DNA from: Photobacterium profundum SS9
Lineage (GTDB): Bacteria; Pseudomonadota; Gammaproteobacteria; Enterobacterales; Vibrionaceae
Length of the DNA: 64,000 nucleotides
Assembly: GCF_000196255.1 (NCBI RefSeq)
Contig: NC_006370.1
Coordinates: forward strand, 3,361,411-3,425,410
Direction: 5' to 3'
Made by a program: the position numbers and the translations under genes. How positions within the stretch are numbered: position 1 is the stretch's first letter; each line of letters begins with the position of its first letter. Positions 42,083 to 51,132 of this stretch are shown here, in pieces. Below the pieces are notes generated by a model. The model did no database searches and was not told the DNA's origin. It was given only the letters and a program-made list of their open reading frames with translations.

Positions 42083-44707
42083 ATGATTGACACCTCTACG
42101 ATAACTAACCCTCAAACACTTCCTGTTGAAGCGATTACCCAAGAAAACTTGCGTAACACGCTTGAACAATTTGCTGAACAGCAAAAACAACAATTTATCC
42201 AGCATCGACCAGTAACCGATTTGGTACTGTCTCGCTCGACTTTTATTGATAAATTATTAATTCGTCTGTGGGAACATTATGAAGTAAATCAATATCCTGA
42301 TATCGCATTAGTCGCTGTAGGTGGGTATGGTCGGGGTGAGTTACATCCATTATCAGACGTCGACATTCTAATCTTAAGCGCTCAACCACTGAGTGATGAA
42401 ACAGGAAGAATCGTCAGTAAGTTTTTAACCTTTTTATGGGATCTGCGTTTAGAGGTCGGTCATAGTGTACGGACTATCGATGACTGTATTGAAATTGGCA
42501 ACGATGATTTAACGGTTGCTACTAATCTAACCGAAGCACGCATACTTTGTGGAAGTGAAGATGTCTTTCAGTGCTTACAAGAACGCATCAATGCAGGTAA
42601 TTTTTGGCCGAGTGAAGACTTTTATCGGGCTAAATTAGAAGAACAAAAAACACGCCATGCCCGTTATCACGACACCACATATAATCTAGAACCTGATATC
42701 AAATCAAGCCCTGGCGGATTACGAGATATTCATACCTTAAGCTGGGTTGCACGCCGTCATTTTGGGGCGACCAGTTTGTTAGAAATGAGTCGATTTGGCT
42801 TTTTAACTGATGCGGAATACCGTGAATTGGTTGAATGCCAAGATTCACTGTGGCGCATTCGTTTTGCCCTGCACATTGAGTTACGCCGCTACGATAACCG
42901 CCTCACTTTTTCACACCAACCATCCGTTGCTGAGAATTTAGGCTACACCGGAGAAGGCAATCGCGGTGTCGAAATGATGATGAAAGAGTTTTATCGCACA
43001 TTACGTCGCGTACTTGAACTCAATAAAATGTTACTTCAATTATTTGATCAAGCGATTCTCGATAACGGAAAAACGGTTGAAACGATACAGCTTAGTGATG
43101 ACTTTCAAATTCGCGGGCATTTAATTGAAGCAACCAAACCGGCATTATTCCAAGCCCGCCCTGAAACGATCCTTGATATGTTTTTGCACATAGCACAAAA
43201 CGGTGACATTGAAGGTATAGCGGCTCCGACACTTCGCCAACTACGTACAGCTCGACAACGTTTAAACGTGTTTTTAGTTGATATTCCCGAGGCCCGTGAA
43301 AAATTCATGGAATTGGTTCGTCAGCCAAATACTTTACAAAAAGCATTTCGCTTAATGCACCGTCATGGCGTTTTATCGGCATATTTACCTCAATGGAGCC
43401 AGATTGTAGGTCAGATGCAATTTGATTTATTCCATGTATACACGGTCGATGAACACAGTGTTCGCCTCATCAAGAATCTCAATAAATTTAATGACCCAGA
43501 GAACCGTGAACGTCACCCTATTTGCTGTGAAGTCTATCCAAGAATAATCAAAAAGGAATTACTCACCATTGCGGCTATTTTCCATGATATAGCTAAAGGC
43601 CGTGGCGGGGATCACTCTGAACTTGGTGCTATTGAAGCTCGTAAATTCTGTATCCAACACGGTTTGTCACGCCCAGAAACTAACCTCATCGCTTGGTTGG
43701 TTCAAAAGCACCTTCTGATGTCAGTTACTGCTCAGCGCCGAGACATCTATGATCCAGAGGTTGTCGCTGAATTTGCCAAAGAAGTGCGTGATGAAGAACG
43801 CCTCGATTATTTGATTTGCCTAACCGTGGCTGATATTTGCGCGACAAACCAAGAGTTATGGAACAGCTGGAAACGCACTCTGCTCGCAGAGCTCTATTAC
43901 TCGACACAAAAAGCGTTGCGCCGTGGATTAGAAAATACCCCTGATGTACGTGACCGTATCCGCCACAACCAACAGCTATCTTCTGCTATTTTGCGCGGCA
44001 AAGGCTTCGCACCTCGAGAAATAGAAGTGCTGTGGAAACGTTTTAAAGCTGACTATTTCTTGCGTCATACACACAAACAATTAGCTTGGCATGCCGAAGC
44101 ACTACTCACGCATGATCATGACAAGCCACTCATACTACTCAGTAAAAAAGCAACAAGAGGGGGGACAGAGGTTTTTGTTTATAACAAAGACAAAGCCAAA
44201 TTATTTGCGATTGTCGTATCAGAACTGGATAAGAAAAACCTCAGTGTTCACGATGCCCAAATCATGAACAGTAAAGACGGTTACACGCTTGATACATTTA
44301 TGGTGCTAGACCCGAGCGGAAAAACCATACCAGAAAATCGCCACAATACGATTCGACGCGCACTCGTCAACGCACTAACAAAAATGAAATCAGAGCGTAA
44401 AAATAAACGCGCACCACGTAAATTAATGCACTTTAACGTTAAAACTCAAGTGGATTTTTTGCCAACAAAAACGGGCAAAAAAACAACAATGGAGCTCATC
44501 GCATTAGACACGCCAGGTCTGCTCGCTCGAATTGGTGCTGTATTTGCCAAACAAAAAGTCAGCCTACAAGCCGCTAAAATTACCACCATTGGTGAGCGTG
44601 CAGAAGATTTCTTTATTTTGGTCAATGAGCACGGTAGTCCGTTAACCGAAGAGCATCAGCAAGCATTGAAAGAGGCGTTAATCATCAAGCTGACCCCTCA
44701 AGATTAA
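42083..44707 (+). CDS. glnD: Bifunctional uridylyltransferase/uridylyl-removing enzyme GlnD
   Basis: An 874-aa nitrogen sensor that uridylylates PII at low glutamine and removes UMP at high glutamine. The nucleotidyltransferase motif GGYGRGELHPLSDVD is at residues 80-94 with catalytic Asp92 and Asp94. The HD hydrolase has His501-Asp502 in FHDIAKGRGGDHSELG. Two glutamine-sensing ACT domains end the protein (about 705-785 and 800-874). Follows map as in E. coli. Confidence 0.97.
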   Translation: MIDTSTITNPQTLPVEAITQENLRNTLEQFAEQQKQQFIQHRPVTDLVLSRSTFIDKLLIRLWEHYEVNQYPDIALVAVGGYGRGELHPLSDVDILILSAQPLSDETGRIVSKFLTFLWDLRLEVGHSVRTIDDCIEIGNDDLTVATNLTEARILCGSEDVFQCLQERINAGNFWPSEDFYRAKLEEQKTRHARYHDTTYNLEPDIKSSPGGLRDIHTLSWVARRHFGATSLLEMSRFGFLTDAEYRELVECQDSLWRIRFALHIELRRYDNRLTFSHQPSVAENLGYTGEGNRGVEMMMKEFYRTLRRVLELNKMLLQLFDQAILDNGKTVETIQLSDDFQIRGHLIEATKPALFQARPETILDMFLHIAQNGDIEGIAAPTLRQLRTARQRLNVFLVDIPEAREKFMELVRQPNTLQKAFRLMHRHGVLSAYLPQWSQIVGQMQFDLFHVYTVDEHSVRLIKNLNKFNDPENRERHPICCEVYPRIIKKELLTIAAIFHDIAKGRGGDHSELGAIEARKFCIQHGLSRPETNLIAWLVQKHLLMSVTAQRRDIYDPEVVAEFAKEVRDEERLDYLICLTVADICATNQELWNSWKRTLLAELYYSTQKALRRGLENTPDVRDRIRHNQQLSSAILRGKGFAPREIEVLWKRFKADYFLRHTHKQLAWHAEALLTHDHDKPLILLSKKATRGGTEVFVYNKDKAKLFAIVVSELDKKNLSVHDAQIMNSKDGYTLDTFMVLDPSGKTIPENRHNTIRRALVNALTKMKSERKNKRAPRKLMHFNVKTQVDFLPTKTGKKTTMELIALDTPGLLARIGAVFAKQKVSLQAAKITTIGERAEDFFILVNEHGSPLTEEHQQALKEALIIKLTPQD

Positions 44708-44895
44708 GGCTTGAGTATGACTACCTGATTCACTCGAATACCTTACTAATACGCATTCTTTACGCTAAATATTTTTTACTTAAAGGATGCGCGATCTTCA
44801 CCACATTCTGGCTCGACTATCAGGACGTTATGATAGGTTCTTGCTACAGTTATTTTATTGCTCGTAAAATATAAGAACATTAAGCAGAGGCCCTT

Positions 44896-45276
44896 ATGTA
44901 TCCACACCTCACCAGTATTGGTATTGAACAACCAGAAGCAATTGAACGTTACAGCCTGCGTCAAGAAGCCGCCAATGACATTCTAAAAGTCTATTTTGCA
45001 AAAAATAAAGGTGAGCTGTTCGCAAAAAGTGTGAAATTTAAATTTCCTCGTCAACGTAAATCCGTCTTAGTGAATAGCGGCAGCCGTGAATACAAAGAAA
45101 TTACTGAAATAAATCGAACACTGACTCATATTATTGATGAGCTCGATATCATCACTAAAAGAAAGCATACAGAAGTGGATATTAAGAAGAAAATTTTAGG
45201 TGACTTACGTCATTTAGAGCGCGTTGTAAGCCACAAAATATCAGAAATTGAAGCAGATTTAGAAAAATTAAAATAA
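44896..45276 (+). CDS. DUF3461 family protein
   Basis: A 126-aa protein with a conserved N terminus [20 protein letters not shown] and a C-terminal coiled coil (about residues 70-126). The pattern is that of DUF3461, found near glnD in related genomes. Function unknown. GAGG lies upstream of the ATG. Confidence 0.8.
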   Translation: MYPHLTSIGIEQPEAIERYSLRQEAANDILKVYFAKNKGELFAKSVKFKFPRQRKSVLVNSGSREYKEITEINRTLTHIIDELDIITKRKHTEVDIKKKILGDLRHLERVVSHKISEIEADLEKLK

Positions 45277-45283
45277 ACATCAT

Positions 45284-45317
45284 TGATTTCTGCTCTCTTC
45301 TTGAAGAGCAGAAATCA
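45284..45317. other. Perfect 13-bp hairpin between convergent genes
   Basis: Arms TGATTTCTGCTCT (45284-45296) and AGAGCAGAAATCA (45305-45317) flank an eight-base loop between DUF3461 and yqcA. Neither side has a proper T run, so it may be a weak bidirectional terminator or a 3'-end stabiliser. Confidence 0.6.
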
Positions 45318-45321
45318 TCAT

Positions 45322-45777
45322 CTAAACGATTTGCTTCAAAAAACGGCTTAACCAAGGAAGCGCCGCTTCTAATGCATCAAAGCTAACGCATGCATCAATA
45401 TCTAATCGCTCTGCAACAGGCTTAGCCTGCAGTTGTTGCAGCATCTCATCAAACTGACGCCCAGCACCACAATAACGATCCTCGCCATAACTTGAATCCC
45501 CCATTGAAATCACGCCATAACTTAACTTAGGCATCAATGGAAATTGATCATTTAGCGCAACGTATAGCGGTAAAAGGTTATCAGGTACTTCACCCTGCCC
45601 CGTTGTCGAAGTAATAACGACAATGGTGTCATTTTGATATGCTAAAAAATCATCAAGTTGAGGATCTAAATACAGCTGAGCCGTATGCCCATTACTGCTT
45701 AACTGGGTAATTACATCTTGGGCAACATCTTCAGCGCCGCCAAATACAGAACCAACAAATACACCAATTTTAGCCAT
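45322..45777 (-). CDS. yqcA: Flavodoxin YqcA/MioC family
   Basis: A 151-aa short-chain flavodoxin. FMN-binding loops are GSVFGGAEDVA near residue 9 and TSTTGQGEVPDN near 57, plus SMGDSSYGEDRYCGAG near 90. The truC-yqcA-yqcC neighbourhood supports YqcA over MioC. Likely redox partner of an unidentified enzyme. Confidence 0.88.
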   Translation of the reverse strand: MAKIGVFVGSVFGGAEDVAQDVITQLSSNGHTAQLYLDPQLDDFLAYQNDTIVVITSTTGQGEVPDNLLPLYVALNDQFPLMPKLSYGVISMGDSSYGEDRYCGAGRQFDEMLQQLQAKPVAERLDIDACVSFDALEAALPWLSRFLKQIV

Positions 45778-45903
45778 AACGTCCTAGCCTTTATTTTCAG
45801 AGAGTCCAAGAATAAATTTGGCTTTTTATATCCGAAGATGCAAATAAGATAACTCGACAACGAGAGCTACCTCATTAAAAAGTCGCACGATGATAATTTA
45901 TCA

Positions 45904-46641
45904 CTACTTTGAGTTTAACAGCTCAGTCGACCAATTAAATTCAGACATCACTCGTAACCATGTTTCATCAATTGATGCACGAATATCTAGCGCTTGCTTT
46001 GTTACTGGGTGAACAAATTGCAAGCAAGAGGCATGTAACATCAAACGGTGGCAATCATAGTTTTCACGGAACATACGGTTGTGGCGACCATCACCATGAT
46101 TTACGTCACCAATAATGTGATGGTTTAAATGATGCATATGACGACGCAGCTGGTGTTTACGGCCCGTTTCAGGTTTCATTTCAACTAAGCAATAACGGCT
46201 GGTCGCATAGCGACCGACTGGAATATTGGTTTCAACGGTGGCAAGTGGACTATAGGCTGTTACTGCTTCTTGGGCTTCTTGTTCTTCTGCTGCGTTTTTA
46301 TCCGCAATTTTATCAAGCTCTTTTTTCAACGGATAATCAAGTACTGCAGCGTCTTTGATCCAACCACGAACAACAGCGTGATACGTTTTATGTATCTCTC
46401 GCCCTGAAAACACCGGCATCATTTGCGACGCAATTTCACTCGATAAGCCAAATAATAACACCCCAGATGTAGGGCGATCTAACCGATGAAGCGGAAATAC
46501 ATGCTGGCCAATTTGATCTCGTAATGTTTGCATTACAAATACCGTTTCATGGCGATCCAGCCAAGAGCGGTGAACCAACATACCTGATGGCTTATTAACC
46601 GCAACCAAGTATTCATCTTGAAAAAGAATGTCTAATTCCAC
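45904..46641 (-). CDS. truC: tRNA pseudouridine(65) synthase
   Basis: A 245-aa RluA-family synthase. The catalytic Asp55 is in HRLDRPTSGVLLFG, and KTYHAVVRG and GRKHQLRRHMHHLNH are family motifs. Acts on U65 of tRNA-Ile and tRNA-Asp. It starts two bases after the yqcC stop, so it is co-transcribed with yqcC. Confidence 0.94.
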   Translation of the reverse strand: MELDILFQDEYLVAVNKPSGMLVHRSWLDRHETVFVMQTLRDQIGQHVFPLHRLDRPTSGVLLFGLSSEIASQMMPVFSGREIHKTYHAVVRGWIKDAAVLDYPLKKELDKIADKNAAEEQEAQEAVTAYSPLATVETNIPVGRYATSRYCLVEMKPETGRKHQLRRHMHHLNHHIIGDVNHGDGRHNRMFRENYDCHRLMLHASCLQFVHPVTKQALDIRASIDETWLRVMSEFNWSTELLNSK

Positions 46642-46643
46642 AA

Positions 46644-46964
46644 TTATTGAGCCTTAAATAAGTTATCTAACTCACGTGTTACGCCAAGAATAATATTTAC
46701 CCCACTGTCATGCTTCATTGCTTCTTCAACATAAGGGGAAAGTTCAAAATGTTGAGGTAACGGTTGTTTCAGCGCGATAAGCTGGGTCATTCTCGGAATA
46801 AAAATCCATTGCAACCATTGACTACAAGATAGCGTATCCACCGCAAAAGGTTCAGCGCTCGCAAGTGCTGTGTTGCTTGGTGGTGCACTTTCCCACCGTT
46901 CAGCATTGCGTAAGGCAGCCTCAAGCATTTCTAGTAACAACATGCTATGACGATATTTATCCAT
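46644..46964 (-). CDS. yqcC: YqcC family protein
   Basis: A 106-aa protein with CSQWLQWIFIPRMTQLI and QPLPQHFELSPYVEEAM typical of YqcC/DUF446. Function unknown. The start is the ATG at 46964 because AGGA sits eight bases upstream; an ATG five codons earlier has no ribosome site. Confidence 0.9.
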   Translation of the reverse strand: MDKYRHSMLLLEMLEAALRNAERWESAPPSNTALASAEPFAVDTLSCSQWLQWIFIPRMTQLIALKQPLPQHFELSPYVEEAMKHDSGVNIILGVTRELDNLFKAQ

Positions 46965-47138
46965 GCAACAAATCCTCATGAAATTGGCGCGCTAGAATAC
47001 CATTTCATCCCCCGACACCCAACAACGGATACACCGACAATCAAGGTTCTGATACTTAATGACATGATTTACGCAATTGAATAGTCAGTTAATTACTGTC
47101 TTTGATATACTCACGAATCAGATTTAGGAGCAATAACT

Positions 47139-48185
47139 ATGTCCATGGATACATTCCACACCCTTACCCAATTACTTGATAATGCTGGTTGTCAGTACAA
47201 GATTTTCGACCTTGGTCGCCGTGTTTGCGAAATTGATATCGAGCAGTTCAAAGCTGTAGAAGAAAATCGTCAGCCTTATCCATGGCCATTGCAGCAGCAT
47301 GCGCACCTTTCTATCTCTTTTTGGCAGAACAATAATGCACCTTGGGTTTGGTTCTTACGTTTACCATTAGACGAGCGTGGGTTATTAAAGCAAGCCGCTG
47401 TGGGCGATTTTATCAAGTATGTTATCGAAGCCATGGGCGCAACGCTCAATGCTAAGCCGACAGAAGAGGAACAAGAGAAATTAGCCGCTAACCCATACAC
47501 ATTTAAACCTAATGACGACAAAATGGCGATTTTTCATGCCCAATTACGTCAGGTTCTCTCATTATCGACCAGTCAGTATTATGAGCATGCTCAGCTATTT
47601 CTAAGTGGTGATCTCGGCTGGGATCAATGGCAAGGTATCGGTCTGCAAGGTTTGGCTGATATCTGCGCAAGAATAAAGCAAGAAAATAACAGCACGCTAC
47701 TAAGAAAAGCAGTGAACAACCTGCCAATGACCCCTCTTTATGCTTTACTGGGTTGTTTAGAGCATTGTGATATTCCAGAAACACTGAGCAAGCGTTTAGA
47801 AGAAAGATTACACACAGAAATGGCATCTTCAGAGCCAGATCTCTTCTTACTAGCCGCCATTATCCGTTCGCTTGCAGGTAGCAACGCTGTCACGCTTACA
47901 GAGCAGCTTAATACCTTATTACAACACGCAGAGCTTTGTCATCCTGAAGTCTTAGTCGCGATTGCAGGGCGCTGTTGGTATGGTTTAGCGAACACAGACA
48001 CCGCAAGCCTATTTTTATTACGTCTTGCTGAAACAAAAGATCAAACGCTATTTAATCAGCTCTTTACAGATCTTGTCATGTTGCCTTTACTTCGCGGAAC
48101 TATGCTTCAAGTTCTTCACAGTCAAGCAAACCCCGCATTAATTGAAGCGATAACCCAACTTCAACAGCATGCTCGTAGTAAATAG
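47139..48185 (+). CDS. DUF3549 family protein
   Basis: A 348-aa soluble protein beginning MDTFHTLTQLLDNAGCQYKI with RRVCEIDIEQFKAVE, the pattern of DUF3549 proteins in Vibrio and relatives. The C-terminal half is helical with repeat-like leucine-rich helices. No catalytic motif recognised. TTAGGAG lies upstream. Followed by DUF3301. Confidence 0.78.
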   Translation: MSMDTFHTLTQLLDNAGCQYKIFDLGRRVCEIDIEQFKAVEENRQPYPWPLQQHAHLSISFWQNNNAPWVWFLRLPLDERGLLKQAAVGDFIKYVIEAMGATLNAKPTEEEQEKLAANPYTFKPNDDKMAIFHAQLRQVLSLSTSQYYEHAQLFLSGDLGWDQWQGIGLQGLADICARIKQENNSTLLRKAVNNLPMTPLYALLGCLEHCDIPETLSKRLEERLHTEMASSEPDLFLLAAIIRSLAGSNAVTLTEQLNTLLQHAELCHPEVLVAIAGRCWYGLANTDTASLFLLRLAETKDQTLFNQLFTDLVMLPLLRGTMLQVLHSQANPALIEAITQLQQHARSK

Positions 48186-48245
48186 TCAGTGTTATTTAAA
48201 CGGTATTAGGTCTGTTGATCTTTATGAAGGATAAATTTATTTGTT

Positions 48246-48560
48246 ATGGATAACTTAATCGCAATCTTACTTGTCGCATTTGGCGCATATTTATTTTGGC
48301 AACAACGACGCCAAACTGAATTCGCCGAAAAATTCATTATACAACGCTGTAAAAACCTTGGCTTGCAATTACTCAGCACTGCAAGAGGTTCCCATAAGCT
48401 AAAAGATAATAAAGGTAATTGGGGATGGCGAACGGTGTACTTGTTTGAATTCTCAGCCAATGGTCATGACTATTATGAAGGGTTTGTCGAAATGAAAGGG
48501 TTTAGACCCATGACGTTCTATGTACCTGCTCATCATATCCCAGACGTTGAAATGGATTAA
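48246..48560 (+). CDS. DUF3301 family protein, one membrane segment
   Basis: A 104-aa protein with an N-terminal membrane helix (DNLIAILLVAFGAYLFWQQ) and a basic, conserved domain with CKNLGLQLLSTARGSHKLK and a YLFEFSANGHDYYEG strand region. Function unknown. The ATG is preceded by a poor ribosome site. The last protein gene before the CsrB cluster. Confidence 0.78.
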   Translation: MDNLIAILLVAFGAYLFWQQRRQTEFAEKFIIQRCKNLGLQLLSTARGSHKLKDNKGNWGWRTVYLFEFSANGHDYYEGFVEMKGFRPMTFYVPAHHIPDVEMD

Positions 48561-48635
48561 TGATAATGAAGGCAGATGCTCGTTAACGGTAGGATAAAGC
48601 GCGATAGCAAAACACTGAATGTTAGATAGCAGACA

Positions 48636-49072
48636 TAAAAGAGCGGGCGCGACTTGCGTCGCGCCCTTAGGTCTTACTTGCAGCAATCCGGCTACTATGG
48701 TGCTCCCTGCATCATTCCATTGACTGCTGTAATCCGTCAGCATTGTCCTTTTATCTTCGTCCTGAAGAGATCCTTTGGCTTTCCTTAGCCCGTCGATACA
48801 TCCTATATCAACTCTCATCTCCTTCCTGGAGGTGTCCTTTACTTCAACCCTGAAGTGTTCCTTTATGCCTCTATCCTAGAGGTGTCCCTGACTTCGTCCT
48901 GAAGTGGTCCATTTGTCGTCCTGACCAGTAAACATCCTGCTTACTGTTACCGAAATCCTTCGGTGATCCTTTTACTATCCATGTTCGATATATCATCCTG
49001 ATACACCGGTCTCATCCTGAGACTACCAAATCCTTGGCTTTTTCCTGTTCCGTTCCGTCAGTTCCTTCCGAC
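48636..49072 (-). ncRNA. csrB: CsrB-family regulatory RNA, copy 1
   Basis: A ~437-nt RNA on the minus strand. It starts at a conserved GTCGGAAGGAACTGACGGA, has serial hairpins with AGGA loops (GTCTCAGGATGAGAC, TATCAGGATGATA, CTTCAGGACGAAG, CCTCTAGGATAGAGG), then the conserved 3' segment GATGCAGGGAGCACCA and AGTAGCCGGATTGCTGC. It ends in a terminator GGGCGCGAC-GCAA-GTCGCGCCC at 48645-48666. I count about 30 GGA motifs. It would sequester CsrA. A -10 TAATCT lies seven bases before the proposed start, with no good -35. It contains one copy of the ~50-nt module. Confidence 0.93.
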
Positions 49073-49241
49073 ACCAATAAGATTACGCCGAATCCTTAAA
49101 AAAAGAACCACCGAATAAAAAATACTGTGTAGCGAAATAAACACTACGAACCAAAAACAAACAAAATAACAATAAAAACATAAACTTAATATAATAAGTG
49201 CGTTTTTGGCTTACCTGAAATCACATGATTTCCCACAGTTT

Positions 49242-49259
49242 TGTAAGAGATCTCGCACA
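49242..49259. promoter_or_regulatory. VarA/GacA (UvrY) box of CsrB copy 1
   Basis: TGTAAGAGATCTCGCACA is an imperfect palindrome of the TGTAAG-N6-CTTACA type bound by GacA/VarA/UvrY. Centre is 178.5 bp upstream of the proposed csrB start. The right half is degenerate (CGCACA). Confidence 0.82.
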
Positions 49260-49318
49260 AGGTAAGCAGATATAAGTGATTAACCATCAACAACGCAAAC
49301 AGTTCCACAATTGCACAA

Positions 49319-50047
49319 CAAGAAAAGGCGTGACTTTCGTCACGCCTTTAGATCTCACTTGCAGCAATCCTGCTACTACCATGCTCCCTGCATCATTCCA
49401 TGATGTACTTCTTCCTAAAGCATAATTCCCCACTCTATCCTAGAGTGTCCTACGGTATTCCCTGACCCGTTGAATAATCCAGTTTCAACTCTCTCTTCAA
49501 TCCTGAAGGTGTCCCTGACTTCATCCTGAAGTGAATCCTTTGAGCCTCTGTCCTAGAGGTGTCCCTGACTTCGTCCTGAAGCAAATCCTTTAAGCCTCTG
49601 TCCTAGAGGTGTCCCTGACTTCGTCCTGAAGCAAATCCTTTAAACCTCCGTCCTAGAGGTGTCCCTGACTTCGTCCTGAAGCAAATCCTTTAAACCTCCG
49701 TCCTAGAGGTGTCCCTGACTTCGTCCTGAAGCAAATCCCTTAAGCCTCTGTCCTAGAGGTGTCCCTGACTTCGTCCTGAAGCAAATCCCTTAAGCCTCTG
49801 TCCTAGAGGTGTCCCTGATTTCGTCCTGAAGCAAATCCCTTAAGCCTCTGTCCTAGAGGTGTCCCTGACTTCATCCTGAAGTGCTCCTTTGTCATCCTGA
49901 CCAGCAAACATCCTGTTTACTGTTGCTAAATCCTTTGCTTATCCTTTCACTATCCATGTTCGATATATCATCCTGATACACCGGTCTCTTCCTGAGACGA
50001 CCAAATCCTTGGCTTTTTCCTGTTCCGTTCCGTCAGTTCCTTCCGAC
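49319..50047 (-). ncRNA. csrB: CsrB-family regulatory RNA, copy 2 (expanded, ~730 nt)
   Basis: Same 5' start (GTCGGAAGGAACTGACGGA), AGGA-loop hairpins and 3' segment (GGAATGATGCAGGGAGCA, then TAGCAGGATTGCTGC) as its neighbours. It ends in its own terminator GGCGTGAC-GAAA-GTCACGCC with TTTTC at 49326-49345. The middle is a tandem array of 50-nt modules, so the RNA is almost twice the usual length and has about 56 GGA motifs by hand count. The -10 is TAATAT seven bases before the start. It is the most diverged of the three in flanks and terminator. Confidence 0.93.
49495..49894 (-). repeat. 50-bp tandem array inside CsrB copy 2 (about eight units)
   Basis: Seven copies of CCTCTGTCCTAGAGG or close variants start at exactly 50-bp steps: 49545, 49595, 49645, 49695, 49745, 49795 and 49845. 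A diverged eighth unit is at 49495. On the RNA each unit gives a TAGGAC-loop hairpin, a CAGGGAC linker, a TTCAGGACGAA hairpin and an AAAGGATTT or AAGGGATTT linker, about four GGA sites. There are no spacers, and inner units are nearly identical. Confidence 0.95.
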
Positions 50048-50216
50048 AAGAGAGATATTACTCGATATGCATACTTTAGACATGAACAAAAAAAAATATG
50101 GTGGAAATAAAAAATATAACAACCTCATTACAAGCAATCAAGTCATTGAATTAAAATAACTTAACTCCATGGGTTACGTAATAGCCGCAAGTTGAAATAT
50201 CGTTTTCCCACGAGCT

Positions 50217-50234
50217 TGTAAGAGATCTCTCACA
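50217..50234. promoter_or_regulatory. VarA/GacA (UvrY) box of CsrB copy 2
   Basis: TGTAAGAGATCTCTCACA, one mismatch from a perfect palindrome, centred 178.5 bp upstream of the proposed start at 50047. A good IHF consensus (AATCAAGTCATTG, 50136-50148) lies between box and promoter and could bend the DNA; no equally good match was seen in the other two. Confidence 0.87.
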
Positions 50235-50401
50235 CCTGAAATAAACAATATCCAGTAATCGATTTCATTTGAGATAAATAGATAGAAATAATAACAATAA
50301 TTCAACATATCACTCAAGAATACACAGCGAATACATTGAGTTGTAAATACAAAGGAGAGGAAATAAATAAGATTGAGAAAAGAATAATTTTATAGCAGAC
50401 A

Positions 50402-50788
50402 TAAAAGAGCGGGCGCGACTTGCGTCGCGCCCTTAGGTCTTACTTGCAGCAATCCGGCTACTATGGTGCTCCCTGCATCATTCCATTGACTGCTGTAATC
50501 CGTCAGCATTGTCCTTTTATCTTCGTCCTGAAGAGATCCTTTGGCTTTCCCTAACCCGTCGATACATCCTATATCAACTCTCATCTCCTTCCTGGAGGTG
50601 TCCTTTACTTCAACCCTGAAGTGGTCCTTTTGTCATCCTGACCAGTAAACATCCTGCTTACTGTTACCGAATCCTTCGGTGGTCCTTTTACTCTCCATGT
50701 TCGATATATCATCCTGATACACCGGTCTCATCCTGAGACTACCAAATCCTTGGCTTTTTCCTGTTCCGTTCCGTCAGTTCCTTCCGAC
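50402..50788 (-). ncRNA. csrB: CsrB-family regulatory RNA, copy 3
   Basis: A ~387-nt RNA nearly identical to copy 1 from before the -10 (TAATCT) through the terminator (GGGCGCGAC-GCAA-GTCGCGCCC at 50411-50432). The main difference is absence of one 49-nt segment, which is exactly one module. About 26 GGA motifs by hand count. A weak -35 TTGCTC 16 bp from the -10 is possible. Confidence 0.93.
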
Positions 50789-50957
50789 ACCAATAAGATT
50801 ACGCTTTTAGATTTTTTGAGCAAGGGGGGCAAAGCGGACTTCAATCACACTTCTCATTACAACATTCACAACAAAAACACAATTAGAATAAAAACAATGA
50901 GTTAAAATGAATCCTTACCTTAACTCTGACAACATTAACTTAAAAGGCGCACGTGTT

Positions 50958-50975
50958 TGTAAGAGATCTCTTACA
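50958..50975. promoter_or_regulatory. VarA/GacA (UvrY) box of CsrB copy 3
   Basis: TGTAAGAGATCTCTTACA, a perfect 18-bp palindrome, centred 178.5 bp upstream of the proposed start at 50788. The next bases AAGCTAAGCAGATATA are shared with the copy 1 region (AAGGTAAGCAGATATA), so homology extends past the box. Confidence 0.92.
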
Positions 50976-51132
50976 AGCTAAGCAGATATATCTCGCCAGA
51001 CTCTAGCTACACTTTATCTCGTTAACGCAAATTACCATCAAAAATTGGTATTAATAGCCAAACTTATCCTACATTCATAACAGGTGCGCGAGTTTCATAT
51101 TCAAAAAGAATCGACTTAAAAGGGATATAGAC

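Noticed and set aside
48453..48818. 121-aa open frame on the minus strand
   Set aside because: It runs through the 3' half of CsrB copy 1 and antisense to DUF3301; it is a by-product of the RNA gene.
49495..49894. CRISPR array
   Set aside because: The 50-bp period has no unique spacers; whole units repeat end to end, and the region folds as CsrB hairpins.
50390..50584. 64-aa open frame on the minus strand, nearly identical to part of the one at 48453
   Set aside because: It is the same CsrB 3' segment in copy 3. Conservation is explained by the RNA, not by protein selection.
48600..50800. Integron/VCR-type repeat cluster
   Set aside because: No attC core sites, no cassette genes, and the repeats match CsrB structure.
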